Shown here piece after piece: positions 35,005-44,757 of a stretch of 53,142 nt of DNA. A program made the translations under genes and the position numbers. The notes beneath the pieces were generated by a model, which did no database searches, had not been told where the DNA came from, and saw only the letters and a list, made by a program, of their open reading frames with translations. Source of the DNA: Desulfonatronovibrio magnus (GTDB lineage: Bacteria > Desulfobacterota > Desulfovibrionia > Desulfovibrionales > Desulfonatronovibrionaceae). The stretch is taken from positions 1 to 53,142 of the forward strand of contig NZ_JYNP01000045.1 of assembly GCF_000934755.1 (NCBI RefSeq), in the 5' to 3' direction. The first letter of the stretch is position 1. Each line of letters begins with the position of its first letter.

Positions 35005-35640
35005 ATGATTGACTTTAAAAATGTGCTGGTACTAGGGCCTCATACTGATGATGGAGAATTTGGATGTGGGGGAACCATTGCCAGGTTTATTGAAGAAGGA
35101 CGACAAGTTTATTATGCAACATTTTCCTGCGCTGAGGAATCAGTTCCTGAAGGATTACCTAAAGATATTTTATTGAAAGAAGTAAGGGAATCAAGCCGAA
35201 CATTGGGTATCAGTTCAGATAATTTACTGATTTTTCGCTATCAAGTTCGGAAATTCGCTCAATATCGTCAAGAAATTTTAGAAGATTTAGTTCAATTGAA
35301 TAAAGAGTTAAGTCCGGATCTTGTGCTTATGCCTTCTGAACATGATTTGCACCAAGATCATTATACTGTAGCGGTAGAAGGCCTTAGAGCTTTTAAGTTT
35401 ACATCTATCCTAGCCTATGAAATGCCTTGGAATAATATAAATTTCAAAACAAGATCATTCATTCACCTTAATGAAAAGCATGTGCTGAAAAAACTTGAAG
35501 CTGTAAAATGCTATAGATCTCAAACTGGAAAAAAATATGCTAATGAAGAATTTATCCGTGGTCTGGCCAAAACTAGAGGCGTGCAATGTGGTGTTGATTT
35601 TGCTGAAACTTTTGAAGTAATACGTTTAATAATAAGTTAA
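35005..35640 (+). CDS. PIG-L/LmbE-family deacetylase
   Basis: 211 residues from the ATG at 35005 with an AAAAGGAGA site; a longer frame from 34909 is rejected because it overlaps wlbA. The zinc-binding motif is GPHTDDGEFGCGG near residue 14, and HDLHQDH at about 112 supplies the second histidine. Such enzymes remove N-acetyl groups from GlcNAc-type sugars. It may deacetylate a sugar in the same pathway before sulfation. Confidence 0.9.
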   Translation: MIDFKNVLVLGPHTDDGEFGCGGTIARFIEEGRQVYYATFSCAEESVPEGLPKDILLKEVRESSRTLGISSDNLLIFRYQVRKFAQYRQEILEDLVQLNKELSPDLVLMPSEHDLHQDHYTVAVEGLRAFKFTSILAYEMPWNNINFKTRSFIHLNEKHVLKKLEAVKCYRSQTGKKYANEEFIRGLAKTRGVQCGVDFAETFEVIRLIIS

Positions 35641-35645
35641 GTGTT

Positions 35646-36632
35646 ATGAAAATAAAATTATGCAATAAGCGTCAAGGAAAATTCATTAAAGATAATTTTG
35701 AGGAGATGTTCATACAGAACTTAAATTATTCATTACTAAAAAATGAAAATAAGGCTTACGATAAAGATGCGGAGATAGATTACCCAATAATTTTTGTTTT
35801 TGGAGCACCACGTTCTGGAACAACTCTTTTATCACAAATTATTGCAAATAATTTTGATATTGGATTTATAAACAATTTGATGGCTAGATTTTATCTGACG
35901 CCTATACATGGAATTTATCTTTCTCAGATTGTTTTAAGAGATGCAAAAAGAATAAAATTTAATTCAGAATATGCTAGAACAGATGACTTAACCGATATCC
36001 ATGAATTTGGATATTTTTGGCGTCACTGGCTTAAAAAAAAATCATTTAATGACATTGTTGAAGCAGAAAAAAAAGAAAACGATATTGATTGGAATGGTCT
36101 TAGATTGACATTGGCAAACATGCAAAGAGCATTCAAAAAAGGAATGGTTTTTAAAAATATTTTTGGCTCATATCATCTAATAAAATTTCAACAAATAATG
36201 AAAAAAATGATATACATATATATCGAACGTGACCATCTTGATACTGCTGTATCAATATTAGACGCCAGAAAAAAATATTATGGTAATATTGAAACATGGT
36301 GGAGTTATGTTCCAATTGAATACAATAATATTAAAGATTTTGATCCATACAGGCAAATAGCAGGACAAGTTTTTTACCTAAATAGATACTACAGAATGCT
36401 GACGGATAAAATGAATTGCTCAATTAGAATAAGATATAAAGAATTAGTTGAATCACCAATTAATGCAATAAATATTATAAACGAATTGTCTCATAAATTG
36501 TATAAGTATAAATTTAAGACAATACCCTTAGAAAATAAGTTCTCATTTCGAACATATCGCAATAGATGTAAAGACAAAGAAAAATTTGAAGCGGCCTTCA
36601 ATGAGTTAAATATAAAATATAATAAGAAATAG
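35646..36632 (+). CDS. Sulfotransferase-like protein
   Basis: 328 residues. The PAPS 5-phosphosulfate loop is visible as FGAPRSGTTLLSQIIA near residue 50, and a 3-phosphate-binding-like segment as YIERDHLDTAVSIL near 195. The C-terminus (YKELVESPINAINIINE) fits the sulfotransferase fold. It would add sulfate to a glycan hydroxyl or a deacetylated amine. The DNA is strongly AT-rich. The gene starts six bases after the PIG-L gene. Confidence 0.75.
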   Translation: MKIKLCNKRQGKFIKDNFEEMFIQNLNYSLLKNENKAYDKDAEIDYPIIFVFGAPRSGTTLLSQIIANNFDIGFINNLMARFYLTPIHGIYLSQIVLRDAKRIKFNSEYARTDDLTDIHEFGYFWRHWLKKKSFNDIVEAEKKENDIDWNGLRLTLANMQRAFKKGMVFKNIFGSYHLIKFQQIMKKMIYIYIERDHLDTAVSILDARKKYYGNIETWWSYVPIEYNNIKDFDPYRQIAGQVFYLNRYYRMLTDKMNCSIRIRYKELVESPINAINIINELSHKLYKYKFKTIPLENKFSFRTYRNRCKDKEKFEAAFNELNIKYNKK

Positions 36633-36641
36633 TAGAAGTAT

Positions 36642-37346
36642 ATGTGTAAAATTATGGCTATGCATCAACCAAATTATCTTCCATGGATTGGATACTTTTA
36701 TAAAATATCTTCTTGTGATATTTTTGTTTATCTTGATGCAATTCAGTTTCCCCGTGGGCGAAATTATTCAGCACGGACAACAATTAAAACTGCAAATGGT
36801 CCGATTACTCTAAGTATCCCAGTTTCAAAGCCAAAAGGTTTAGAAGGTAAAGCATATTATAATCAGATTGCATTTGCTGATACTAAATGGAAAAAAAAAC
36901 ATTTGAAAACGATTTATACTAATTACAAAAAATGTTTTTATTTTTCTGAAATATACGATATAATTGAAGAACACATTTTAAATGCTACAAATATATTAGA
37001 TCTTAACATAAATTTAATCGAATCCATTGTTGATTATCTTAAAATAAAAAATAAAAGAGTAAGGTTGTCTCATTTATCAGAAAGCTTTGCACAAAAAAAC
37101 GACTTGATTATCGATATTTGTCAAAAAGTGGAAGCAAATTTTTATTTATCAGGGACTGGTGGAGGCAAGGAATATAATAATGAACAAGCATTGAATAATA
37201 ATAATATAAGCTTGAGATATTTAAAGTTTAAACATCCTGACTATCCGCAAATTTGGGGTAAATTTAAATCTAATCTTTCAATAGTTGACATGTTGTTCAA
37301 TTGTGGGCTCGATTCACGTAAGTATTTTTTACAAAATACTAATTAA
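36642..37346 (+). CDS. WbqC-family protein
   Basis: 234 residues with the WbqC pattern: MAMHQPNYLPWIGYFYKI at the start, VYLDAIQFPRGRNYSARTTIK, KKKHLKTIYTNYKKC and NFYLSGTGGGKEYNNE. The family is found in O-antigen clusters and has no firmly assigned reaction; an aminotransferase or transferase partner role has been suggested. AT-rich, ten bases downstream of the sulfotransferase gene. Confidence 0.88.
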   Translation: MCKIMAMHQPNYLPWIGYFYKISSCDIFVYLDAIQFPRGRNYSARTTIKTANGPITLSIPVSKPKGLEGKAYYNQIAFADTKWKKKHLKTIYTNYKKCFYFSEIYDIIEEHILNATNILDLNINLIESIVDYLKIKNKRVRLSHLSESFAQKNDLIIDICQKVEANFYLSGTGGGKEYNNEQALNNNNISLRYLKFKHPDYPQIWGKFKSNLSIVDMLFNCGLDSRKYFLQNTN

Positions 37347-37400
37347 TCTTCAATACAAATAACTTTATTAGTTACATTTTTGAAACACTGGGGTCGTATA

Positions 37401-40400
37401 ATGTTATCAAAATTCAACATTAATAGATTAAATATATCGCATGCTAGCATTGATACAAGAGAGATAAATTTAAAAAATATTTTAATCTTAACGAGAAGTT
37501 ACCCTCCGTATGATGGAGGGAATGTTGGACATAGTGTCCGTATTTACTATCTCAGCAACTATCTTGCAAAAAATGCATATAACGTATACGTTCTTTTTTT
37601 TCATGAACTTATTCAAGATAGAGAATGCCCGCAAAAACATAAAAATGTTTTTCTATTAAATCATTTTTTTGAAAAAAATAAACTTAATTTTAATGACAAT
37701 ACTGATGTATTAAATTTTTGCTTTGATATCATTAATAAAAAAAACATTTCAACTATAATATCAAGCTCTCCACCTTTAGACGCTCATCTAATTGCGCAAT
37801 CACTTAAACTTTTTCACAGTAAAAAAATTTTTTGGATATGTGACCTCAGGGATATTACGAGTAGCCATCCAAATCTTAGAGCTAAGCACCCAGAACATCT
37901 ACTAAATCAAAAGGAACATGAATTATCTGCAGTTGCCCATTCGGATGTTATAACTACTGTTTCAATTGGTGCAAAAAAGGCTATTGAAAATTTACAAAAA
38001 AAATCAAAAAATAATATTAAGCTTAATGAGATTTGTATAGTTGAAAATGGATATGTTGATCTTGAAAAAATCCCGCCGCAGAACGAATTTAAAAATTTCG
38101 TTTCGTCTTCAAGAAATAAAGGAAAAATAATCTTAGTTTATGCAGGTACTGGTGTCCTAACTGGAGATATCGAAAGCTCGATTGCAAAGGACGTAACGCT
38201 AATTTTTGACATTATTTCCAAAATTCCAATATTTAGAAAAAACTTTGCAATCATAATTCAAGGTAATGTAAAGGTAAATTCTGAATATTTAAAATTTCTT
38301 CATCCTGAACTAAGTTACTGTATATTTCCCAGAACGGACAATAGACAAATGAGAGCTAATCTAGGTTTGTGTGATATTGGGTTCATAGTAAACACTGACT
38401 CTACTTTAGGGCCAATAGGCATGGCTGGCAAACTTTATGAATATATTTCTTGTGGGCTTTGTTTATTGCAAGTTATTCCTAACAACTCACTCTCTCGATT
38501 AGAATTTGCTAAAAAGCACAACTGGAAACCATTTACTGCTGATGCGCACAACAATTCTTCAATAATTGAAACTCTTTACGAAATTATTCAAAACAAAAAT
38601 AATCTTGATAATAGAAGGTTTACATATGAAGAAATTCAACCTTATAATCGATACCGTCAGTATGATAAAATTATTGATTTGATTAAATACCGTGAAAAAT
38701 ACGTAAGATCTATTCCCAGTAAATTAGCTTTAGATAAAGTGCGAAAAGACTCTGTTAACAATTCATTTTCTCAAAAACCATTAATAGAAAATTTAAAAAA
38801 TATTCGCTGGAATCAAAAATTAAGCCTTTATAAGAAATATATAGAGTCTATAAAATTTCGTAACAGCCTTGTTGCACCAAAAATTTCCATAATCGTCATC
38901 TCTTGGCGACTTCACCCGGACACCATCAAAAACTTCCAGATTTTGGAAAAACAGCGTGATCAGAATTTTGAGCTGATCTTTGTGGACAACGGGGGGAAGT
39001 CAGGTGAGTTTGAAGAGCTGAAGCCATATATTGATACCTATGTCCGACTGAACACCAACACAGGAGCCTATCTTGCGCGAAACATAGGTGCCGTGTTTGC
39101 CAAAGCCCCGATCCTATTTTTCTTGGAAGATGACGGAATTCCTGCTGTAAATATTGTCCAGGCCCATCTTGATGCTCATGAAAAATATGATGTGATTGCT
39201 GTCAGGGGAGTGTATCAGCCTAAAACTAAAAACCCTCTCAATGAAATTGCAGAGCATTATTATCTTGGTGAAAAATTATATCCCAGATTTGGTGATCTTG
39301 AGGGAAATGTTTCTTATAATGCAAATATTTTTTTTCAAGCGGAAGGATGGGACGATAATATCAAGTTTGGTCATGGAGGGATAGACTTATGCTACCGTTT
39401 GCTAAAGGTTGATCCGGACATGAGGAAGCAGATCTACTCACCTGCCCCGGTTATTTTGCATGACTATGCTGTTGATGAGAATTATTTAGTCAGTAAGCGA
39501 AAAAAGCAAAGTCAGTCATGGCAGTATCTCAGGCAAAAACATGGCCCTGATTTTGATCGATTTCTTCCGTCATGGGACAAATTTATAGGTAAAGAGCAGC
39601 TTATAATCAATACATCGCCAACACTATCTCCCATGAAAACTTTTAACGAAACAGTATTTTTGAATGAATGTAATCTCAGTAAATCTTCAAGCATTATAAG
39701 GTCAGGAAATTACAATTTGATAAAAGAAGATATTTTGAAAATTAATTGGGTGTTATCTATGAGATGTAACTACTCTTGTAGTTATTGCACTGTGCATGAT
39801 CACACATCACCGTTCACAAATTTCAATGAACTAATGACAGCGGTTAACCATATATCTAAATTTTCAAATAAAAAAATCAAAATTACCTTGAGTGGAGGAG
39901 AGCCAACGATACATCCTGAATATCGAAATTTAATTGAATATCTTATTGAAAAAGAGCCTAACAGGGTTTCCATTTTGACAATTACAAACTTAAGCATGCC
40001 TGAAATTTTTTTCAAAAAATTATTAACTTCAAATAAATCTTATGAAAATAAATTGACTTTTGTAAGCTCATATCATGTTGAACATGCTTTAAAAGAAAAG
40101 TTTATAAAAAGAGCAATGACAGTAGCAGATATGGGCTTCAATATAAATATCTTATTAATTGCACACCCCAAAATGATGCAAGACATTAAGGTGATACATA
40201 AGGTTTTGAAAAAATTTAGCAATGAAAAATTAAAGGTCAATGTTAAGCTTGTTAGAGAAAAGTTCGGGTCATATCCAGATCTGCGATATACAGATAATGA
40301 CTACAAATGGTTCAATAAGTACCATAATGATATAAAAGATAAGATCATCATTCTTGATCGGTATGATAACAATACACACAAAATTGTTAGAGATGAGTTT

Positions 40401-40673
40401 ACACCTGATGAAATTATCGTAGCTGGCTTGAATAGGTTTAAGGGTATGTTCTGCAATGCTGGAATTAATATGTTATCAATACATCAAGATGGTACTGTAA
40501 ATCGAGCAGTTTGTTTCAGAGGAAAAATACCTGGAGAAAACATTTTTGATCAAAACTTTAATCCCAAATTATTTGAAAAACCCGTAGTTTGTCCTTTTGA
40601 TGCATGTGGATGTCTTGCAGATTTAGGTTTACCAAAATACAAAAAAGGTTTTTGCAATTTTGATCAATTATAA
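37401..40673 (+). CDS. Three-domain GT4 - GT2 - radical SAM/SPASM fusion protein
   Basis: 1090 residues from the ATG at 37401 (a TTG at 37380 is also in frame). Residues about 20-430 look like a GT-B/GT4 glycosyltransferase (LILTRSYPPYDGGNVGHSVR; GLCDIGFIVNTDSTLG...GMAGKLYEYISCGL). Residues about 494-720 are a GT2 GT-A domain (IIVISWRLHPDTIKNF, FVDNGG, FLEDDGIPA). Residues about 780-1090 are radical SAM with CNYSCSYC at 789-796, LSGGEPTIHPE and C-terminal cysteines (FCNAG, CFRGK, CPFDACGC). DNA composition changes sharply near 38880, at the start of the GT2 part, so the gene looks stitched together. Confidence 0.85.
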   Translation: MLSKFNINRLNISHASIDTREINLKNILILTRSYPPYDGGNVGHSVRIYYLSNYLAKNAYNVYVLFFHELIQDRECPQKHKNVFLLNHFFEKNKLNFNDNTDVLNFCFDIINKKNISTIISSSPPLDAHLIAQSLKLFHSKKIFWICDLRDITSSHPNLRAKHPEHLLNQKEHELSAVAHSDVITTVSIGAKKAIENLQKKSKNNIKLNEICIVENGYVDLEKIPPQNEFKNFVSSSRNKGKIILVYAGTGVLTGDIESSIAKDVTLIFDIISKIPIFRKNFAIIIQGNVKVNSEYLKFLHPELSYCIFPRTDNRQMRANLGLCDIGFIVNTDSTLGPIGMAGKLYEYISCGLCLLQVIPNNSLSRLEFAKKHNWKPFTADAHNNSSIIETLYEIIQNKNNLDNRRFTYEEIQPYNRYRQYDKIIDLIKYREKYVRSIPSKLALDKVRKDSVNNSFSQKPLIENLKNIRWNQKLSLYKKYIESIKFRNSLVAPKISIIVISWRLHPDTIKNFQILEKQRDQNFELIFVDNGGKSGEFEELKPYIDTYVRLNTNTGAYLARNIGAVFAKAPILFFLEDDGIPAVNIVQAHLDAHEKYDVIAVRGVYQPKTKNPLNEIAEHYYLGEKLYPRFGDLEGNVSYNANIFFQAEGWDDNIKFGHGGIDLCYRLLKVDPDMRKQIYSPAPVILHDYAVDENYLVSKRKKQSQSWQYLRQKHGPDFDRFLPSWDKFIGKEQLIINTSPTLSPMKTFNETVFLNECNLSKSSSIIRSGNYNLIKEDILKINWVLSMRCNYSCSYCTVHDHTSPFTNFNELMTAVNHISKFSNKKIKITLSGGEPTIHPEYRNLIEYLIEKEPNRVSILTITNLSMPEIFFKKLLTSNKSYENKLTFVSSYHVEHALKEKFIKRAMTVADMGFNINILLIAHPKMMQDIKVIHKVLKKFSNEKLKVNVKLVREKFGSYPDLRYTDNDYKWFNKYHNDIKDKIIILDRYDNNTHKIVRDEFTPDEIIVAGLNRFKGMFCNAGINMLSIHQDGTVNRAVCFRGKIPGENIFDQNFNPKLFEKPVVCPFDACGCLADLGLPKYKKGFCNFDQL

Positions 40674-40747
40674 GTCGATGAAATTGTTGCCTCGAATGTA
40701 AAAAAATAGTTGATACCATTATCCTTGTCATAAAAAAAGTCATTTAC

Positions 40748-41066
40748 ATGACTATATATACTAATGATATATTATCCACTACAAATTCAACACTTTCATT
40801 AAATGAACTTATTCGAAATTCTTATAGAATCATCCTTATAGGCAATTCCTCAATTCAAAACATTCTTGGAAGACCCGTTGCCGCAGTATGTCCTGTCGAT
40901 GGGAAGGAGCCTGAAAATCATCAAGATTACCCGCGTGTAATCAATGTGGAAGATATTTTGGATGAGATTAAGCCTGATGAACCTGTCATTATTCACAGTT
41001 TATGCTCGCCAGATTGCTGACATTTTATCAAAAGCTGGAATTAGTTTCTATCCGGAAATATTTAAC
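40748..41066 (+). pseudogene. N-terminal remnant of an FkbM methyltransferase gene, frameshifted and cut by an IS
   Basis: A 90-codon frame (ending with ...PVIIHSLCSPDC) is followed, one frame over, by QIADILSKAGISFYPEIFNG (from 41010), which reads as its continuation; a one-base shift near 41000 explains this. The frame after the insertion sequence is open from 42628 and continues INPSINLLADYSSCATG into the FkbM gene at 42751. FkbM proteins often have such an N-terminal domain. I infer that the two pieces were one gene. Confidence 0.6.
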
Positions 41067-42625
41067 GGCCTGAAATTTAACTGTATTTTGCGATAAATCA
41101 ATTGACTTTTAATGCACTTTTTGGCATGCTTCCTTTTGTAAGCAGGCGATTATACTGTAAAAGCCAGAAAGGAGGCATGCAAAAAGTGCGAAAAATATTT
41201 GAAAATCAGCCTAATCTCTTTCACCTGATGCCGAATAATAAACTTGGTAAACAGCTCGGAAAAATATCTGTCATATTGTCTGAGAATAAGCAAGTGCTCA
41301 ACAACATATTTATCGACATAGCTGCGGACAAAGATCATACAGTTGGCCGCAATGGATTGAATGCTAACCAGGTACTGAGATGCGCTGTTCTCAAAATGCT
41401 GATGAACTTCACCTATGAACGCCTGGAATTTCATTTGTCAGATTCTCAGGCCATGAGAGCATTTGCCAAGCTGAACTACAATCAAAAGCCAAGCAAATCA
41501 TCTCTACAGGCAAACATAAAGTCCATATCTGAAGACACATGGGAAAAGATCAATAAAGCTCTGGTCATGTACAGCCTTGATACAAAGATCGAGACAGGAA
41601 ATATGACCAGAACAGACGCCACGGTTGTGGATACCAATATCCATGAGCCTTTAGACTCAACCCTTTTGCAGGACGGCATCAGAGTCATTACCAGAATCCT
41701 GGGCCAAATAAATGAACTCTGTCCGGGGCTCATATTCACAGACCATAACCGGGCTGCCAAAAAGAGAGTCATGGAAATTATGCACGCAAAGCAGAACAAG
41801 AAGACAAAACCCTACAAGAAACTACTGAGATTGGCCGACAATGTCGCGCATTACGCCGACCAGGCTCATGCCCGGCTTGAAGCATACAATGATCCAGACA
41901 TCGAAAAAAAGCTTCTGGCCGAACATCTCAAAGAGCAGCTTGAATACAACCTGAAAATGCTGCACAAAGTCATGGATCAAACCATACGCCGGGTAATCAA
42001 CAAGGAACATGTTCCTGCTGATGAAAAGCTGACTTCTTTCTTTGAACCCCACAGCGACATCATAGTAAAAGACAGAAGAGACACCTACTTCGGACACAAA
42101 GTCTATCTGACTACTGGAAAAAGCGGCCTTGTCCTGGACTGTATGATGCCAAGAGGTAACCCGAATGATTCCACTCTTGTTGGGGAAATCGTGGATCGTC
42201 AAAAGCAGATCCTTGAAAAGACCCCCAGACAAATATCCATGGACGGAGGTTTTGCCTCCCAAGATGGCTTAAACAAAGCCAAAGAAGCGGGAGTCAAGGA
42301 TGTCTGCTTTGCCAAGAAACGCAACCTGAACATCCTGGATATGGTCAAAAGCTCTTATGTATACAAAAAGCTTCGCAACTTCAGGGCCGGGATAGAAGCC
42401 ATCATCTCCGCCATGAAGCGGGCCTTTGGTCTGGACCGCTGCACCTGGAGAGGCTGGGAGGGCTTCAAGCAGTACGTCTGGTCCAGCGTGGTTGCCTTCA
42501 ATCTCCAGATTCTGGCCACTGCTTAGTAAACCCAGAGGTGACAAAGCTCACTCCCAGGGAGTAGTACGTCGAAAAATTAGCTTTACGGTATATTTTTTCA
42601 TAGAACGTGTTACCCGGCCTGAGCT
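41067..42625 (+). mobile_element. Insertion sequence, ISNCY-like, inserted in an FkbM gene
   Basis: The interval between the two FkbM gene fragments. The ends are set from where the flanking frames stop making sense, not from confirmed terminal repeats: GGCCTGAAATTTAAC (41067) and the complement of the right end GGCCGGGTAACAC share only a short match. A possible target remnant is ATATTTAAC on the left and ATATTAAC on the right. It carries one transposase gene. Confidence 0.65.
41186..42526 (+). CDS. DDE transposase, ISNCY-like
   Basis: About 446 residues. Visible catalytic-region motifs are TDATVVDTNIHEPLDSTLL (first Asp), ISMDGGFASQDGL (second Asp) and FRAGIEAIISAMKRAFGLDR (Glu), ending in CTWRGWEGFKQYVWSSVVAF. 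The start is a GTG at 41186 after AAAGGAGGC; ATG at 41177 lies too close to that site, and 41102 is an alternative. No frameshift or stop is seen, so the enzyme may still be active. The family name is from the C-terminal pattern and is not certain. Confidence 0.8.
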   Translation: MRKIFENQPNLFHLMPNNKLGKQLGKISVILSENKQVLNNIFIDIAADKDHTVGRNGLNANQVLRCAVLKMLMNFTYERLEFHLSDSQAMRAFAKLNYNQKPSKSSLQANIKSISEDTWEKINKALVMYSLDTKIETGNMTRTDATVVDTNIHEPLDSTLLQDGIRVITRILGQINELCPGLIFTDHNRAAKKRVMEIMHAKQNKKTKPYKKLLRLADNVAHYADQAHARLEAYNDPDIEKKLLAEHLKEQLEYNLKMLHKVMDQTIRRVINKEHVPADEKLTSFFEPHSDIIVKDRRDTYFGHKVYLTTGKSGLVLDCMMPRGNPNDSTLVGEIVDRQKQILEKTPRQISMDGGFASQDGLNKAKEAGVKDVCFAKKRNLNILDMVKSSYVYKKLRNFRAGIEAIISAMKRAFGLDRCTWRGWEGFKQYVWSSVVAFNLQILATA

Positions 42626-42750
42626 AAGGGGATATTAACCCCAGTATAAATCTTTTAGCAGACTATAGCTCTTGCGCAACCGGGGTTTCCGGATGGAAAC
42701 GAATTAACAACATCATTGATATCACTCACGAATCCTGGCGTGGAGCTCAA

Positions 42751-43470
42751 ATGCTTGACCGGGATCTCATAACTGAAAACATGGATTCAATAGCAAAACT
42801 GTATGATCTTCTTGCTGATGATGAATCGCGTAATGTGTTAACCATGATGCTCAAATTTAGAATTACCATGGACCCAAGGTTGATTAAATGTTCAGCATAT
42901 CGTCAATATCATCACCCTGAAGTCAGCCCGGTTCACGGAGATTTCCTTCTGGATGGAGGAGCATTTACCGGTGATACGGTTCTGGATTTTTCCAGGACCC
43001 TGCAAGGTAAAATCAAAGGGGTTTGCTTTGAGCCTGACAAAGAAAATTTCAAAATTCTTGAACATAATCTTTATGCCAACAAGCTGGATCGAAAGTTCAA
43101 AGCTGTGCCTCTGGGACTATGGAGCAAGAGCGCTACTTTATCCTTTGACAGTGCAAGTCAGTCTTCCCGCATTGTTGAAAACTCTTCAAATTCAATTAAA
43201 GTGATTGATATTGATACATATTGCAAAAGGACAGGATTAGCACCGGATTTAATAAAAATGGATGTTGAAGGCGCTGAACTTGAAGCTTTGGCTGGTGGCG
43301 AATCAACAATAAAAACCCTCAAACCCAAAATGATGGTCAGTGCTTACCACCATGGCATCCACTTATGGGAAATCCCCCTGCGCCTTGCAGATATGGGCTA
43401 CAATGAAATATTTCTTGGTCATCACCCACCAGAATATACCATATATGAAACTGTAGTTTATTGCAGATAG
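42751..43470 (+). CDS. FkbM-family methyltransferase (3-prime part of an interrupted gene)
   Basis: 239 residues from the ATG at 42751, with the frame open from 42628. The SAM-binding region is LLDGGAFTGDTVLDF, then GVCFEPDKENFKILEHNL, and the FkbM block ITIDTY-like IDIDTYCKRTGLAPDLIKMDVEGAELEALAGG is at about 150-180. FkbM enzymes O-methylate sugars. The catalytic domain is complete, but the N-terminal part was probably separated by the upstream IS. Confidence 0.85.
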   Translation: MLDRDLITENMDSIAKLYDLLADDESRNVLTMMLKFRITMDPRLIKCSAYRQYHHPEVSPVHGDFLLDGGAFTGDTVLDFSRTLQGKIKGVCFEPDKENFKILEHNLYANKLDRKFKAVPLGLWSKSATLSFDSASQSSRIVENSSNSIKVIDIDTYCKRTGLAPDLIKMDVEGAELEALAGGESTIKTLKPKMMVSAYHHGIHLWEIPLRLADMGYNEIFLGHHPPEYTIYETVVYCR

Positions 43471-43482
43471 AAGAGACATCTT

Positions 43483-44724
43483 ATGCCTACAAACAATAAA
43501 GAATCATACCAGAATCTTGCTGATCATTACTTAAAACAGGGAAACCAGAAAAAATATAAGCACTACATTGAGCTTGCCAGAAGCATTAAGGACGATTCTT
43601 TTGCGCCAGAACCTATAAGCACCACAGAGAATCTCTTGGTCCCTTCTGTGGAAGAATTGATTAAACTATACAACTTCGGCAAGCACAGCATGCTTGTTGA
43701 GCTGGCTGCAAAAAATCCAAATCACGAAATTTTGCCTTACCTGGCATCATCAATTTATTTTTCCCAGAACAAGCCCGATCTTGCAGCAGAATCAGCATCA
43801 AATATAAAAGACAATGATCAGAAAAGGCTGCGTATTAAAACCGCAGGCGCTTGGAAAAAAATTAATAAACCCCTTAACAGTGAGCCAAGGGTTCACCTTC
43901 TTATACTGTCTCACAACAGGGAGGAGTATGTAGAAAATGCCTTGCAGCAGCTGGCAGCAACTGATTACAGAAACTATGCAGTTTACATTGCTGATAATGG
44001 CTCTGAAGACCGTACATGGGATATTGTACAGGAAGCTGTTAAGGCCTTTCCAGAGCATATCAAGGTCAAAATTGAAAAATTTCCTACCAACATTGGACGA
44101 CCAGCTGGACATAACTGGCTGTTGACTAAATATGACCATTCCGGGGCTGATTATATCGCTATTGGTGATGACGACCTGGTAGAAGTACCTCCAGACTGGC
44201 TGACCAGAATGGTTCAGACGGCCAAGGCCTTTCCCAGATGCGCAGTTGTTGGGGGCAAGGCCCTAAATCCTGGCAAGCCTGATGTTATTCACGGCGGAAT
44301 ACGCAATATAACCAGGTTTTCTTCAGACCAGCTAAATTTAAGCAACGGTGATGACCAAATCGACTATGGACAATTTGATTATGTAGATAAAGTGGACCAT
44401 GTAATCGGATGCCTGCATATTTATGATCGTCAAATTTTGTTTGATGAAGTGGGGTTATTTGATATCAGATTCTCCCCCTGCCAGTATGTAGATATTGACC
44501 ATCATCTTCGAATCAGAATGTTGGGCTATGATATAATCTTCAATGGTCTTATTTCATTTCGTCATTTAAGGGCCATGGGCAATCAGGCCAAGAAGGACAT
44601 TACACTTGCAGGAAATTCTCAAGGAAATGCAATTAAAATCCTTCATAAATTTAATCAGCATGCAGTTAATAAACAGCTTAACTTCCTCTCAGAAGAGCGT
44701 ATGAAATGGCTTAATGCTGATTAG
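43483..44724 (+). CDS. GT2 glycosyltransferase with TPR-like N-terminus
   Basis: 413 residues. The first 120 are helical with LADHYLKQGNQKKYKHYIE, suggestive of a TPR. The GT2 domain starts at RVHLLILSHNREEYVENALQ (about 138), has DNGSEDRTWDIV, the NIGRPAGHNWLL block and a DDD-type metal site in IAIGDDDLVEVP. The C-terminal part shares the CxxxYRxQ...FDxRFSPxQYxDxDHHLR plan with the next gene, so the two are paralogues. Acceptor and donor unknown. Confidence 0.88.
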   Translation: MPTNNKESYQNLADHYLKQGNQKKYKHYIELARSIKDDSFAPEPISTTENLLVPSVEELIKLYNFGKHSMLVELAAKNPNHEILPYLASSIYFSQNKPDLAAESASNIKDNDQKRLRIKTAGAWKKINKPLNSEPRVHLLILSHNREEYVENALQQLAATDYRNYAVYIADNGSEDRTWDIVQEAVKAFPEHIKVKIEKFPTNIGRPAGHNWLLTKYDHSGADYIAIGDDDLVEVPPDWLTRMVQTAKAFPRCAVVGGKALNPGKPDVIHGGIRNITRFSSDQLNLSNGDDQIDYGQFDYVDKVDHVIGCLHIYDRQILFDEVGLFDIRFSPCQYVDIDHHLRIRMLGYDIIFNGLISFRHLRAMGNQAKKDITLAGNSQGNAIKILHKFNQHAVNKQLNFLSEERMKWLNAD

Positions 44725-44757
44725 CCCTACCTCAACCACTTTAATAATGGAAAAGTT

